From assembly GCA_937967425.1 (NCBI GenBank), contig CALBST010000114.1, positions 1 to 13,494 on the forward strand: a stretch of 13,494 nucleotides of DNA. Reading direction: 5' to 3'. The stretch comes from an uncultured Caulobacteraceae bacterium (lineage in GTDB: Bacteria; Pseudomonadota; Alphaproteobacteria; Caulobacterales; TH1-2). Positions 1 to 6,307 of this stretch are shown here, piece after piece. The translations under genes and the position numbers were made by a program. How positions within the stretch are numbered: position 1 is the stretch's first letter; each line of letters opens with the position of its first letter. Under the pieces are notes generated by a model. That model ran no database searches and was not told the DNA's origin. It was given only the letters and a program-made list of their open reading frames with translations.

Positions 1-425
1 TGACGGCGCTGGCGATGGGCGCGGTCAGTTTGGCGACATTGGGCGTCGATCCGCGCGTGACCGAGCGCTGGGGGCTGACGATGACGAGCGTCGATTGGCC
101 GGTGTTCATCAACCTGGCGCCGTTGCCGCTGATGGCGGGCGTCATTCTGTTCCTGATGTGGCGCGGCATTGAGGAGCGGAAGTTTTTGCGGCCGTATCTC
201 TATGCGGTGTGCTTGTTCTTGATCGGCTATGTCGGCCTCGCGGTTTCGCTTTGGCCCTACATCATTCCGTTCGCGATGACGCCGGCGGAGGCGGCGGCGG
301 CGGACAATGCGCTGCAGCTGATGCTGGTCGGCGCGCTGGTGATGTTGCCGATCATTCTGGCCTACACCGCGTTCGTCTATTGGACCTTCCGCGCCAAGGT
401 GGATGACGATGCCGCCTATCATTGA
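1..425 (+). CDS. cydB: Cytochrome bd ubiquinol oxidase subunit II, C-terminal part (partial at the window edge)
   Basis: This is the end of the CydB subunit of a bd-type quinol oxidase, an inner-membrane terminal oxidase that takes electrons from ubiquinol to oxygen. The frame is already open at base 3 and runs to TGA at 423-425, so only about the last 140 residues are present. They hold three hydrophobic segments. The last two carry the family's C-terminal pattern: GYVGLAVSLWPYIIP, then an MLVGALVMLPIILAYT-type helix, then YWTFRAKV. The ATG at 15 is internal, not the start. A DUF2474 gene overlaps the 3' end, which is the usual layout of cydAB-type operons in Proteobacteria. The close relative CioB (cyanide-insensitive oxidase) cannot be separated from CydB on this fragment. 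Confidence 0.9.
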   Translation, partial: TALAMGAVSLATLGVDPRVTERWGLTMTSVDWPVFINLAPLPLMAGVILFLMWRGIEERKFLRPYLYAVCLFLIGYVGLAVSLWPYIIPFAMTPAEAAAADNALQLMLVGALVMLPIILAYTAFVYWTFRAKVDDDAAYH

Positions 426-555
426 AGGCCCGCCCGAAGATGGCGAAGCGCCGCGCCCGTTGGGCAGACGCTTGCTGTGGTTCGTGGCGCTTTGGTTTGG
501 CGGTCTGATTGCGGTAGCGGCGGTGGTCTATGCGCTGCGGGCGCTGATCCTCTGA
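403..555 (+). CDS. DUF2474 family small membrane protein of the cytochrome bd operon
   Basis: A 50-codon ORF runs from ATG 403 to TGA 553-555. A second in-frame ATG at 409 is better spaced from the AAGG at 396-399 (9 bases against 3), so the true start may be 409. The peptide has a short acidic, Pro-rich N-terminus, a PRPLGRRLLWFVALW stretch and one transmembrane helix up to the C-terminal LRALIL. This layout (basic Arg pair, Trp-rich helix start, Leu-rich end) matches DUF2474, a family found directly after cydB/cioB. CydX-like peptides stabilise bd oxidase in other bacteria, so a similar accessory role is an inference. The gene overlaps the cydB end by 23 bases in another frame, suggesting coupled translation. 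Confidence 0.75.
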   Translation: MTMPPIIEGPPEDGEAPRPLGRRLLWFVALWFGGLIAVAAVVYALRALIL

Positions 556-558
556 TCT

Positions 559-655
559 TGGACCGCCGGCGCCCTCGCCGGCAGGTCTGTTTGAGACCAC
601 TGCGACGTGGGCGAAGCCTAAACACTGAATTCCGGCGAGACCGCCAGCGGTCCAG
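559..655. repeat. Inverted pair of REP-like palindromic elements between convergent genes
   Basis: Two related units face each other. The left unit (560-581) begins GGACCGCCGGCG and contains a perfect 7-bp hairpin, GCCGGCG/CGCCGGC (565-582, loop CCCT). The right unit (632-653), read on the minus strand, gives GGACCGCTGGCG followed by a CTCGCCGG tail, agreeing with the left unit at all but three positions of 22. The pair could fold into one long stem. It lies between the stop of the DUF2474 gene (555) and the stop of the convergent dehydratase gene (665). That is a typical place for REP doublets, and it could end transcription from both sides. Family membership is inferred from structure only. 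Confidence 0.6.
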
Positions 656-664
656 ACTCTTCGC

Positions 665-970
665 TTATTTGATCGCGGTGATCTCACCGAATGTCTCGTC
701 CATGAAATGGGCGAGCGCGACGTCTTTATCGGTGACGCCGCCGGCATCGTGCGTGCTGAGCGTGACGTCGACGCGATTATAGACATTGAACCATTCGGGG
801 TGGTGGTCGTGGCGTTCGGCGTAGAGCGCGACGCGGCTCATGAAGCCGAAGGCGGCGTTGAAATCCTTGAAGCGGAATTCTTTCTCGATCGCCTCGCGAT
901 CACCGACGGCTGAGCGCCAGCCTTCGAGACGGGCGACGGCGGCGCTGGGGGCAATTCTTTCTGCAGGCAT
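665..970 (-). CDS. phhB: Pterin-4a-carbinolamine dehydratase (4a-hydroxytetrahydrobiopterin dehydratase)
   Basis: The 101-residue product belongs to the PCD/DCoH family. These cytoplasmic enzymes dehydrate 4a-hydroxytetrahydrobiopterin and so recycle the pterin cofactor of aromatic amino acid hydroxylases. The family core is visible: the HDHHPEW motif at residues 54-60 with the paired active-site histidines, the following [15 protein letters not shown] strand with a third histidine at 74, and the Asp/Lys helix near 81-85. Length is normal for the family. ATG 970 is chosen because AAGGAG (978-983, minus strand) lies 7 bases upstream. A longer in-frame ATG at 994 would place that site inside the gene. 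No phenylalanine hydroxylase gene is in the window, so a role outside phenylalanine breakdown, for example molybdopterin-linked, is possible. Confidence 0.92.
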   Translation of the reverse strand: MPAERIAPSAAVARLEGWRSAVGDREAIEKEFRFKDFNAAFGFMSRVALYAERHDHHPEWFNVYNRVDVTLSTHDAGGVTDKDVALAHFMDETFGEITAIK

Positions 971-977
971 GGGTGCG

Positions 978-983
978 CTCCTT
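978..983 (-). promoter_or_regulatory. Shine-Dalgarno site that fixes the dehydratase start
   Basis: AAGGAG on the minus strand, 7 bases before ATG 970. It supports the shorter of the two possible starts of the pterin dehydratase gene. Confidence 0.75.
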
Positions 984-1058
984 CGGGCAGCCATTTAGGC
1001 CGCTTTCGCTGCAAGGCAAAAACGCTGGAATCTCGAATGTTGCGTGCGTGGTTTGGAT

Positions 1059-1571
1059 TTAGGACGAGTCGACGCCGCAGGGCGCTGACGCCTCACGCGA
1101 GGTGACGCATTGGGCTGGCGGCGCGGTTGCGCGCAAGACGCGGAGGCGCGTGAGTCCGCGCCAGCGCCGTTTGGCCAAAACAGCGGCGAGCCTGCCGATT
1201 TGGCTCAGCGCCTGCAGCAGATGTTTGGCCTGCGCGATGACGCCTCCCTGCGCGCGGAGATGGCGGCGAAGCCAAGCGCCGCCGCAAGCGCGCAAGGTGC
1301 AGCGTTTGCGATGCAGGCGAAAGCCGGCAGGTGCGGCGACATGATGAATGCGCGTGTCGTGGCGGGGCAGCAGTTGCGCAGCACGAATGAGGATGAGGTT
1401 GCGCACGGCGCGGCGCAGGGCGTTGAGTGAAACGTGGCGGCGCCGGCGATGGCCGTGACGCTTAGTTGGCGCGCCGGAGGCAAGCCAGAACAGCAGCGCC
1501 GCCAGCCAGGCGACAAGCCGGGCGAAACGGTGTTCTGAGATGGAGATGGAGCGCTGCTGACGCATGTGCAT
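1059..1571 (-). CDS. Unrecognised Arg-rich small protein with one hydrophobic segment
   Basis: I do not recognise a named family. The frame runs to TAA at 1059-1061 and can start at GTG 1598, ATG 1571 or ATG 1565. None has a convincing ribosome site, so the start is open; 1571 gives 170 residues. Codon third positions are strongly G/C-rich over the whole frame, which argues for real coding. The product has a hydrophobic stretch near its N-terminus (LVAWLAALLFWLASG). A very basic middle follows, with HRRRR, then RRAVRNLILIRAAQLLP and TLRACGGAWLRRHLRAQ, and a Leu-rich helix QAKHLLQALSQIGRLAAVLAK ends the conserved-looking part. The last roughly 25 residues look unstructured. It is the only plausible gene in the gap between the permease and the dehydratase. 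Cytoplasmic or membrane-associated location is undecided. Confidence 0.55.
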   Translation of the reverse strand: MHMRQQRSISISEHRFARLVAWLAALLFWLASGAPTKRHGHRRRRHVSLNALRRAVRNLILIRAAQLLPRHDTRIHHVAAPAGFRLHRKRCTLRACGGAWLRRHLRAQGGVIAQAKHLLQALSQIGRLAAVLAKRRWRGLTRLRVLRATAPPAQCVTSREASAPCGVDSS

Positions 1572-1747
1572 GCAGTTTAGCAGCGCTTGGCGGGCCACCG
1601 GATTGAACGTCGTCTATCCAACATAATTGCGTGGACGTTGGAGCCCCGACGCTCCGAGATGCAAAGGCTTTTCGCTTGAAAAATAAGCGCTTGGAAGCGC
1701 GCGCTGCAATCTGCACGGGGCGGTGTCTATCCCTGGATAGATCGCCC

Positions 1748-1781
1748 CAAAACAAGACCGCCGGCGCTTTCACGCCGGCGG
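1748..1781 (-). terminator. Rho-independent terminator of the amino acid permease gene
   Basis: A perfect 9-bp stem, CCGCCGGCG/CGCCGGCGG, with a 6-base loop lies at 1758-1781. Read on the minus strand it is followed by TCTTGTTTT (1749-1757). It begins 22 bases after the permease stop codon at 1804-1806. Stem, tail and position all fit an intrinsic terminator for that transcript. Confidence 0.85.
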
Positions 1782-1803
1782 TTCGTTTCAGTAAGCAAGG
1801 CTT

Positions 1804-3405
1804 TTATTGGCCGGGCTGAACCGGATTGGGTTGTTCGTGACCGCGCACAACCTCGCCCTTCGCGAGCTTCGAGTTCCACATGCCATAGGCGAAGTAGAGC
1901 ACGAAGCCGCCAGCCAGATAGATCACGAAGAAGTTGCGCGTGGCTTCGTGCGCCATCAGCGACAACAGCAGGAACAGGCACATCACGGCGCCAAGCAACG
2001 GCGTGACCGGGAAGAGCGGCGTTTTGAACGGCCGCTTCATGTCCGGCCGCGCATAGCGCAGATAGACCACGGTCAGGCACACAATCCCGAAGGCGGCGAG
2101 CGTGCCGACGTTGGTCAGGTTGGCCAGATTGTCGAGGCCCATGAAGCCGGCAAAGCCCATGGCCAGGATGCCGACGAGGATTGTGTTGATCCAGGGCGTC
2201 TTCAGCTTCGGGTGCACATTCGCGAATACTTTCGGAATGAGGCCGTCGCGCGCCATCGTGTAGAAGATGCGGGTCTGACCATAGAGCAGAACCAGCATCA
2301 CTGAAGAAAGGCCGGCGATGGCGCCGATCTTCACCAACGTCGCAAACCAGCCGAGACCAATCGCGTCGACCGCCATGGCGATGGGCGCGGGGTTGTTAAG
2401 CTGCTGGTAGGGCACGATGCCGACGAGCACCGCGCAGGTGAGAATGTAGAGAATGGTGCAGATGATGAGCGAGCCCAGGATGCCGATCGGCATGTCCTTG
2501 GCCGGGTTCTTCGATTCCGCGCCAGCGGTGGAAACCGCTTCAAAGCCGATATAGGCGAAGAAGATCGTCGCCGCGGCGGTGATCAGGCCGGGCACGCCAT
2601 ACTGGCCGGTTTGTGCGCCGGTCAGCACACCCCAAAGCGCGCTGCCGATTTGACCCCATACGCTGGTGTCGGCCCCAGGCGGCGGCGCCGGCACTTGCTC
2701 GGGAATGAGCGGTGTCCAGTTTTCCGGGTTCACGAAGGGTGCGCCGATCACGATGAAGGCGATGACGACCGCGACCTTGATGAAGACGACAATGTTGTTG
2801 ACCAGCGTCGATTCGGAAATGCCGACGACGAGCAGGGTGGTGACCGCTGCAATTGCCAACACCGCCGGCAAATTCATCGCGCCGTTATAGGTGACGCCAT
2901 CGACCACGACGGTGGTGCCGGGCGCCGTTGTGAACTCCGGCGGAATTATGATTCCGAAATCGTGCAGGAAGCTCACAACATAGCCCGACCAGCCGACGGC
3001 AACTGTCGAAGCGGCGAGCCCGTATTCGAGCACAAGTAAGAGACCCATCACCCAAGCGACAATCTCGCCCATCGATGCGTAGGAATAGGAATACGCGGAG
3101 CCTGATACGGGAATGGCCGCGGCCAGCTCGGCGTAAGAGAGCGCCACCAGCGCGCAGAGCGTGCCGGTGATGACGAAAGAAATCATAATGCCCGGACCGG
3201 CGAATTCCGCGGCCGCGCGTCCGGTGAGCACGAAGATACCCGTGCCGATGATGCAGCCGATGCCCAAGAGCACCAGGTTCAGGGCGCCGAGCGACTTCTT
3301 GAGTTCGCCGTGCTCGTGCTCGGCATGCATCTGCTCGACGCTCTTGCGAATGAACAGACGGCCGAGGCCGCCAGCCTTTTTCCCGCCTACGTTTGCGTTT
3401 GCCAC
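1804..3405 (-). CDS. APC-superfamily amino acid permease (cationic amino acid transporter-like)
   Basis: A 533-residue inner-membrane permease with about 12 hydrophobic helices, the normal size and layout for the APC family. These carriers import amino acids by proton coupling or exchange. The first helix carries the substrate/ion-site signature GIGCIIGTGIFVLTG at 48-62. A typical helix 3 (YAELAAAIPVSGSAYSYSY) and a helix 6/7 segment with FFAYIGFEAVSTAGAESKNP follow. This last pattern is usual in the YfnA/CAT-type subgroup, so basic or broad amino acids are likely substrates. A Pro-rich extracytoplasmic loop (PEQVPAPPPGA) precedes helix 6. The start is GTG 3405, supported by a GGGAGGGG site (3413-3420) 7 bases upstream. 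The gene follows folD on the same strand after an 80-base gap and ends in a clear terminator. The exact substrate cannot be read from sequence. Confidence 0.9.
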   Translation of the reverse strand: MANANVGGKKAGGLGRLFIRKSVEQMHAEHEHGELKKSLGALNLVLLGIGCIIGTGIFVLTGRAAAEFAGPGIMISFVITGTLCALVALSYAELAAAIPVSGSAYSYSYASMGEIVAWVMGLLLVLEYGLAASTVAVGWSGYVVSFLHDFGIIIPPEFTTAPGTTVVVDGVTYNGAMNLPAVLAIAAVTTLLVVGISESTLVNNIVVFIKVAVVIAFIVIGAPFVNPENWTPLIPEQVPAPPPGADTSVWGQIGSALWGVLTGAQTGQYGVPGLITAAATIFFAYIGFEAVSTAGAESKNPAKDMPIGILGSLIICTILYILTCAVLVGIVPYQQLNNPAPIAMAVDAIGLGWFATLVKIGAIAGLSSVMLVLLYGQTRIFYTMARDGLIPKVFANVHPKLKTPWINTILVGILAMGFAGFMGLDNLANLTNVGTLAAFGIVCLTVVYLRYARPDMKRPFKTPLFPVTPLLGAVMCLFLLLSLMAHEATRNFFVIYLAGGFVLYFAYGMWNSKLAKGEVVRGHEQPNPVQPGQ

Positions 3406-3485
3406 GTTCGATCCCCTCCCTGGGTCGGTTGTGGGCCGGGAAGCTAACGACGCGGTTAGGGTGCGGCAAGCGCCACGGGTCGCTT

Positions 3486-4379
3486 TTAGCTCACTGCGAG
3501 GACTTCAGGCACATCCCAGCCTCGTCTCGCACACGCGGCCAGCACGGTGTTGCGCAACAGACAGGCGATCGTCATGGGGCCGACGCCGCCCGGTGAGGGA
3601 GATACCGCGGCCGCGACCTCAATTGCCTCTTGGAAGTGCACATCGCCGACCAGCTTAGTCTTGCCTTCGCCTTTCTCCGGCGCGGGCACGCGATTGGTGC
3701 CGACATCGATGACGATGGCGCCCGGGCGGATCCAGTCGCCGCGCACCATTTCCGGGCGGCCCACGGCGGCGACCAGAATGTCGGCGCCGCGGCAGACCAT
3801 TTTGAGGTCGCGTGTCTTCGAGTGGGCGATGGTGACGCTGGCGTTTTGTTCGAGGAAGAGCAGCGCCGCCGGTTTGCCGACGAGAATGGAACGGCCAATG
3901 ACGACGACGTTGGCGCCGGTGAGGTCGGGGCGCTCGGTCTTGGCGAGGATAACGCAGCCCACTGGCGTGCAGGGGCGCAGGCCGGGCTTGCCGAGCACAA
4001 GCTTGCCCGCACTGGCTTCGGTCAGGCCGTCGACGTCCTTCAGCGGATCGAGCACGGCGAGAACGGCGGCTTCGCTGATGTGCTTGGGCAGCGGCAATTG
4101 AACGAGGATGCCGTCGATATCGGGATCGGCGGAGAGCTGCGTAACCTTGCCGATCAGTTCTTCTTGCGTCGTTTCCTTCGGCAGGCGGATTTCAACGCTG
4201 CGCATGCCGGCTTCGACGGTTTGCTTGGCTTTGCTGGCGACATAGACGTGGCTGGCCGGATCGTCGCCGACAAGCACAACGGCGAGCGCCGGTTGGGCGG
4301 GAAGCTGTTTCACCGCGTCCGCGACACTCGCGCGGACGTTTGCGGCGATGGCTTTGCCGTCAATGCTGCGTCCGGTCAT
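3486..4379 (-). CDS. folD: Bifunctional methylenetetrahydrofolate dehydrogenase / methenyltetrahydrofolate cyclohydrolase
   Basis: FolD oxidises 5,10-methylene-THF with NADP and hydrolyses the methenyl form to 10-formyl-THF, feeding purine and formyl-Met synthesis in the cytoplasm. The 297-residue product has all family marks: YVASK with catalytic Lys50, QLPLP (94-98), DVDG (115-118), PCTP (136-139), the cofactor loop GRSILVGKP (162-170), HSKT near 187, and the C-terminal PSPGGVGPMT (261-270). ATG 4379 is preferred to the upstream in-frame start at 4451 because GGGAG (4385-4389) sits 5 bases before it and the protein then begins at the usual place. It lies downstream of the DUF167 gene, separated by a REP-like element, and upstream of the permease. 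Confidence 0.97.
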   Translation of the reverse strand: MTGRSIDGKAIAANVRASVADAVKQLPAQPALAVVLVGDDPASHVYVASKAKQTVEAGMRSVEIRLPKETTQEELIGKVTQLSADPDIDGILVQLPLPKHISEAAVLAVLDPLKDVDGLTEASAGKLVLGKPGLRPCTPVGCVILAKTERPDLTGANVVVIGRSILVGKPAALLFLEQNASVTIAHSKTRDLKMVCRGADILVAAVGRPEMVRGDWIRPGAIVIDVGTNRVPAPEKGEGKTKLVGDVHFQEAIEVAAAVSPSPGGVGPMTIACLLRNTVLAACARRGWDVPEVLAVS

Positions 4380-4474
4380 GTGGGCTCCCGCGAATCTTGG
4401 TGTGCCAGCGTTTAGCACGCTCTCGCGTTTCCCGGCCAAACGAGAGCGCATTGAAGATGCGCGCGAGTGCGGGG

Positions 4475-4560
4475 CCGGGACCCAGGGAGGAACAGAGCGC
4501 TGTGCGTTAGCCCTGGGTCCCGGATCGCACCCCGGCTCAAGGCCGGGGCTGCGTCCGGGA
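4475..4560. repeat. Nested palindromic (REP-like) element between the DUF167 gene and folD
   Basis: A perfect 13-bp inverted repeat, CCGGGACCCAGGG (4475-4487) and CCCTGGGTCCCGG (4511-4523), encloses 23 bases. It overlaps a second nested palindrome. In that one, TCCCGGA (4518-4524) can pair with TCCGGGA (4554-4560) around an inner perfect hairpin, CCCCGGC/GCCGGGG (4530-4548, loop TCAAG). Such layered stems in intergenic DNA are typical of dispersed bacterial palindromic repeats. It ends 7 bases past the DUF167 stop codon and may end or attenuate transcription into folD. No T-tract is present for a standard terminator. Confidence 0.65.
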
Positions 4561-4567
4561 AGCGTGG

Positions 4568-4846
4568 TTAGGTGAAGCGCGAGACGAACGCCGCCACGTC
4601 AGCCTCGCTGGCGCCCTCTATCTCCAGCGTCTTCATGCGTGACGTACCGCCACGCGAGACGCTGACTTTGCTTTTCGCGACGCCGAACGCCTTGGCGATC
4701 AGTGCTTCGAGCGCACGGTTGGCTTTGTTGTCTTCGGGCGCGGCGCGGACGCGGGCTTTGAGGTAGGGGCCGGTGTCGTCGGTCGCGACGCCATCGATGC
4801 GGTCGGCGCCGCCGGACGGGGTGAGGCGGACGCGCAGCCGGCTCAG
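4568..4846 (-). CDS. DUF167 (YggU/UPF0235) family protein, probable CTG start coupled to yggT
   Basis: The product, about 92 residues, is a DUF167 protein, a small conserved cytoplasmic family of unknown biochemical role. It shows the family pattern: RVRLTPSGGADRIDG at the start, then YLKARVRAAPEDNKANRALEALIAKAFGV, then SKVSVSRGGTSRMKTLEIEG. Within that, the PxDNKAN and GxxSRxK blocks are the most conserved. No ATG, GTG or TTG lies at a sensible position. The frame upstream is only an out-of-frame reading of yggT. The likeliest start is CTG at 4846, whose last two bases form the yggT stop (CTGA), so initiation by reinitiation at the stop is proposed. A frameshift from yggT would be the alternative. 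The yggT-yggU neighbourhood is common in Proteobacteria. Confidence 0.8.
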   Translation of the reverse strand: MSRLRVRLTPSGGADRIDGVATDDTGPYLKARVRAAPEDNKANRALEALIAKAFGVAKSKVSVSRGGTSRMKTLEIEGASEADVAAFVSRFT

Positions 4847-5154
4847 AGGAAGCCGCGCGTGCCGAGCAGCATGCCCTCGATCCAGTAGCTCACCTCGTGC
4901 TGCAGCAGCCAAATGACCAGCAACAACACCAGCACCGAAAGGTCGACGCCGGCGATGGGCGGGATGAGGCGCCGCAGCGGGCGCAGCAGCGGGTCGGTGA
5001 CACGGGAGCAGAATTCCCAGACTGAGCGGATGAACTGGTTGCGGCGGTCGACAATGTCGAAGGCGTAAAGCCAGGAAATGACGACATAGACGATCAGGAC
5101 GATCGAGATCAGCCCAAGGATCGCGCGGATCAGTTCGAAAAGGATGTGGATCAT
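4843..5154 (-). CDS. YggT family membrane protein
   Basis: A 103-residue inner-membrane protein with one YGGT repeat: a long hydrophobic helix at about 4-30, the signature TDPLLRPLRRLIPPIAGVDLS at 53-73, and a second helix at about 70-84. Many Proteobacteria carry two repeats; alphaproteobacterial members often have one, as here. The family is linked to osmotic shock tolerance and, in other lineages, to division or thylakoid organisation; its molecular role is unknown. ATG 5154 is chosen because the protein then starts at the usual place; GTG 5181 in the same frame is possible. No purine-rich ribosome site is visible. A perfect 6-bp hairpin, TCCGGG/CCCGGA (5159-5174), ends 5 bases before the ATG. 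The stop overlaps the start of the DUF167 frame. Confidence 0.9.
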   Translation of the reverse strand: MIHILFELIRAILGLISIVLIVYVVISWLYAFDIVDRRNQFIRSVWEFCSRVTDPLLRPLRRLIPPIAGVDLSVLVLLLVIWLLQHEVSYWIEGMLLGTRGFL

Positions 5155-5230
5155 GGAATCCGGGAATACCCGGAGCGGCACGGATTCGGCAACTGTGGCG
5201 GGTGGTGATTATGGCGTAAGCCATCCGAAG

Positions 5231-5309
5231 CGGCGCTAAGGCTGCGCCAGTCCTCCTTCGCCAAGGCTTCGGAGGACATCCTTCGCTCCGCTGCGCGCCG
5301 CGAAGGATG
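5231..5309. repeat. Cluster of palindromes directly 3' of tRNA-Ala
   Basis: Several inverted repeats follow each other: CATCCTTCG (5277-5285) with CGAAGGATG (5301-5309), perfect over 9 bp and reaching into the tRNA CCA end; GTCCTCC (5250-5256) with GGAGGAC (5271-5277), which surrounds a GCC/GGC inner pair; and GGCGC with GCGCC at about 5232-5248. On the minus strand this is the sequence just downstream of the tRNA. It may act in 3' end formation or processing, or be a dispersed repeat parked behind a tRNA. No T-run is seen. Confidence 0.55.
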
Positions 5310-5383
5310 GTGGACCCGAGGAGGATCGAACTCCTGACCTCTGCATTGCGAACGCAGCGCTCTCCCAGCTGAGCTACGGGCCC
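5308..5383 (-). tRNA. tRNA-Ala, anticodon CGC
   Basis: A 76-base cloverleaf including an encoded CCA. The acceptor stem is GGGCCCG against CGGGTCC. It holds the G3:U70 pair that is the alanine identity mark. The D arm is GCTC/GAGC, the anticodon stem CTGCG/TGCAG, and the 7-base loop TTCGCAA gives anticodon CGC (reads GCG codons). The variable loop is AGGTC and the T arm AGGAG-TTCGATC-CTCCT. GCG is heavily used in the surrounding genes, so this tRNA should matter for translation here. A strong promoter lies just upstream on the minus strand. Confidence 0.97.
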
Positions 5384-5399
5384 GTCCAGTGGGAGGCGC

Positions 5400-5439
5400 G
5401 ATATAGGGCCGGGTCCGGCGGAGCGTCAACCGCTCCGCC
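5400..5439 (-). promoter_or_regulatory. Sigma70-type promoter of tRNA-Ala with a palindrome over the -35 box
   Basis: On the minus strand TTGACG (5424-5429) is followed after 17 bases by CTATAT (5401-5406; TATATC if read at 5400-5405 with 18). The tRNA 5' end is at 5383. Bases after the -10 are GC-rich (CGCGCC), as in stringently controlled stable-RNA promoters. A perfect 9-bp inverted repeat, GGCGGAGCG/CGCTCCGCC with a 5-base loop (5417-5439), overlaps the -35 box. It could be an operator or the 3' hairpin of the preceding transcript. Confidence 0.75.
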
Positions 5440-5539
5440 GCCTTATCCTGGCCGGGCGCGGGCGCGGCGGTTTAGCTCAGCGGGACGTCGGCGACCTTGT
5501 AAATTCGTCTTCGAACCGCTCCGGAACGCAGCCACGGCG

Positions 5540-6238
5540 TCAACTGAACGCGCGGGCGAGCGCGCCGATGGCGAGCGCCGCGCCGACAATGAGGGAAACG
5601 ACACGCCAGCTCGCGGCTTCGTCCGTGAAGCGCTTCTGCAATGTCGCCTGCGGCGCCGGCGCGGTGTCCCACGCGGGTACGCTTGCGCCGGTGATGAGCA
5701 GGAAGCCCGGCTTGCCTTCGACGAGGCCGAGGTCGCGGACCGGTTGCTTGATGTTGTTTGCGATGATGCTTGCGGCGTTCTGAAAATAGGGCGTCAGAAA
5801 ACGGCGATCGGCGCCGAGCATGATGCGGCGGCCGTCGTCCAGCACGAGCGAGTAGGCGAACTGCAGCGCCGTCGTGCCCAACTGACTGAACGATTCGGCG
5901 CGGCATTCGATCGCTCTGATCGACGCAAGCGGGATGGCGGCTTCGATCTTTTCTTGCGGGACGTAGCTGCGCTGTTCGGGAAGGCGCAGCTCGAGCGTTT
6001 GCCAGTTGATGGCGATGCGGGTGAACGAGCGCGCGACCGCCTCGCGATAGACGTAGTAGGTGAGGCCGACGAAGGGCAGCGCGAACGCGATGAGGATCGC
6101 GCCGGCGCCGACATCCTCTTCAAGCAGCGTCAAACCGACAATGCCGAACATCGCGGCCATGACGGCGCAAATGCCGGCCACGAACCAGATGAAGAACTTA
6201 TCGCCGCCGCCGCGTTTGAGTTCGATGAGCGCGCTCAT
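5540..6238 (-). CDS. Unrecognised membrane protein (about 232 residues)
   Basis: I cannot name a family. The protein starts with a short basic N-terminus and two transmembrane helices (about 15-39 and 45-63). A cytoplasmic-type domain of about 140 residues follows. A single C-terminal helix (about 213-230, VVSLIVGAALAIGALARAF) ends it. The soluble part contains a beta-rich stretch (YVPQEKIEAAIPLASIRAIECRA, then SLVLDDGRRIMLGADR). This resembles the PH-like or YcxB-like domains that follow paired helices in small bacterial membrane proteins, but that is only an impression. ATG 6238 has a G-rich site (GGGGG) about 7 bases upstream. It follows the NADH dehydrogenase gene on the same strand after 69 bases and may share its transcript. 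Confidence 0.8.
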   Translation of the reverse strand: MSALIELKRGGGDKFFIWFVAGICAVMAAMFGIVGLTLLEEDVGAGAILIAFALPFVGLTYYVYREAVARSFTRIAINWQTLELRLPEQRSYVPQEKIEAAIPLASIRAIECRAESFSQLGTTALQFAYSLVLDDGRRIMLGADRRFLTPYFQNAASIIANNIKQPVRDLGLVEGKPGFLLITGASVPAWDTAPAPQATLQKRFTDEAASWRVVSLIVGAALAIGALARAFS

Positions 6239-6307
6239 GGCTCTGCCCCCGCATGCCTGTGACGTGAGCTTGGCGCCGTAGCATCCAAACGCAAGAGCTG
6301 TCGCGTG

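Noticed and set aside
1102..1430. Plus-strand open frames in the 1.1-1.4 kb region
   Set aside because: Opposite the Arg-rich minus-strand gene, whose third codon positions are far more G/C-biased.
3630..4415. Long plus-strand open frame opposite folD
   Set aside because: Antisense of folD, whose motifs are complete; the product has no family character.
4847..5224. N-terminal extension of the DUF167 frame
   Set aside because: Out-of-frame reading of yggT with a Pro/Arg/His-rich composition and no domain.
5308..5383. Integration site of a prophage or island at tRNA-Ala
   Set aside because: No integrase gene and no second copy of the tRNA 3' end in the window; flanking genes are housekeeping.
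5472..5906. Minus-strand frame overlapping the unknown membrane protein
   Set aside because: Arg/His/Pro-rich alternate frame; the frame at 5540-6238 has clear transmembrane helices.
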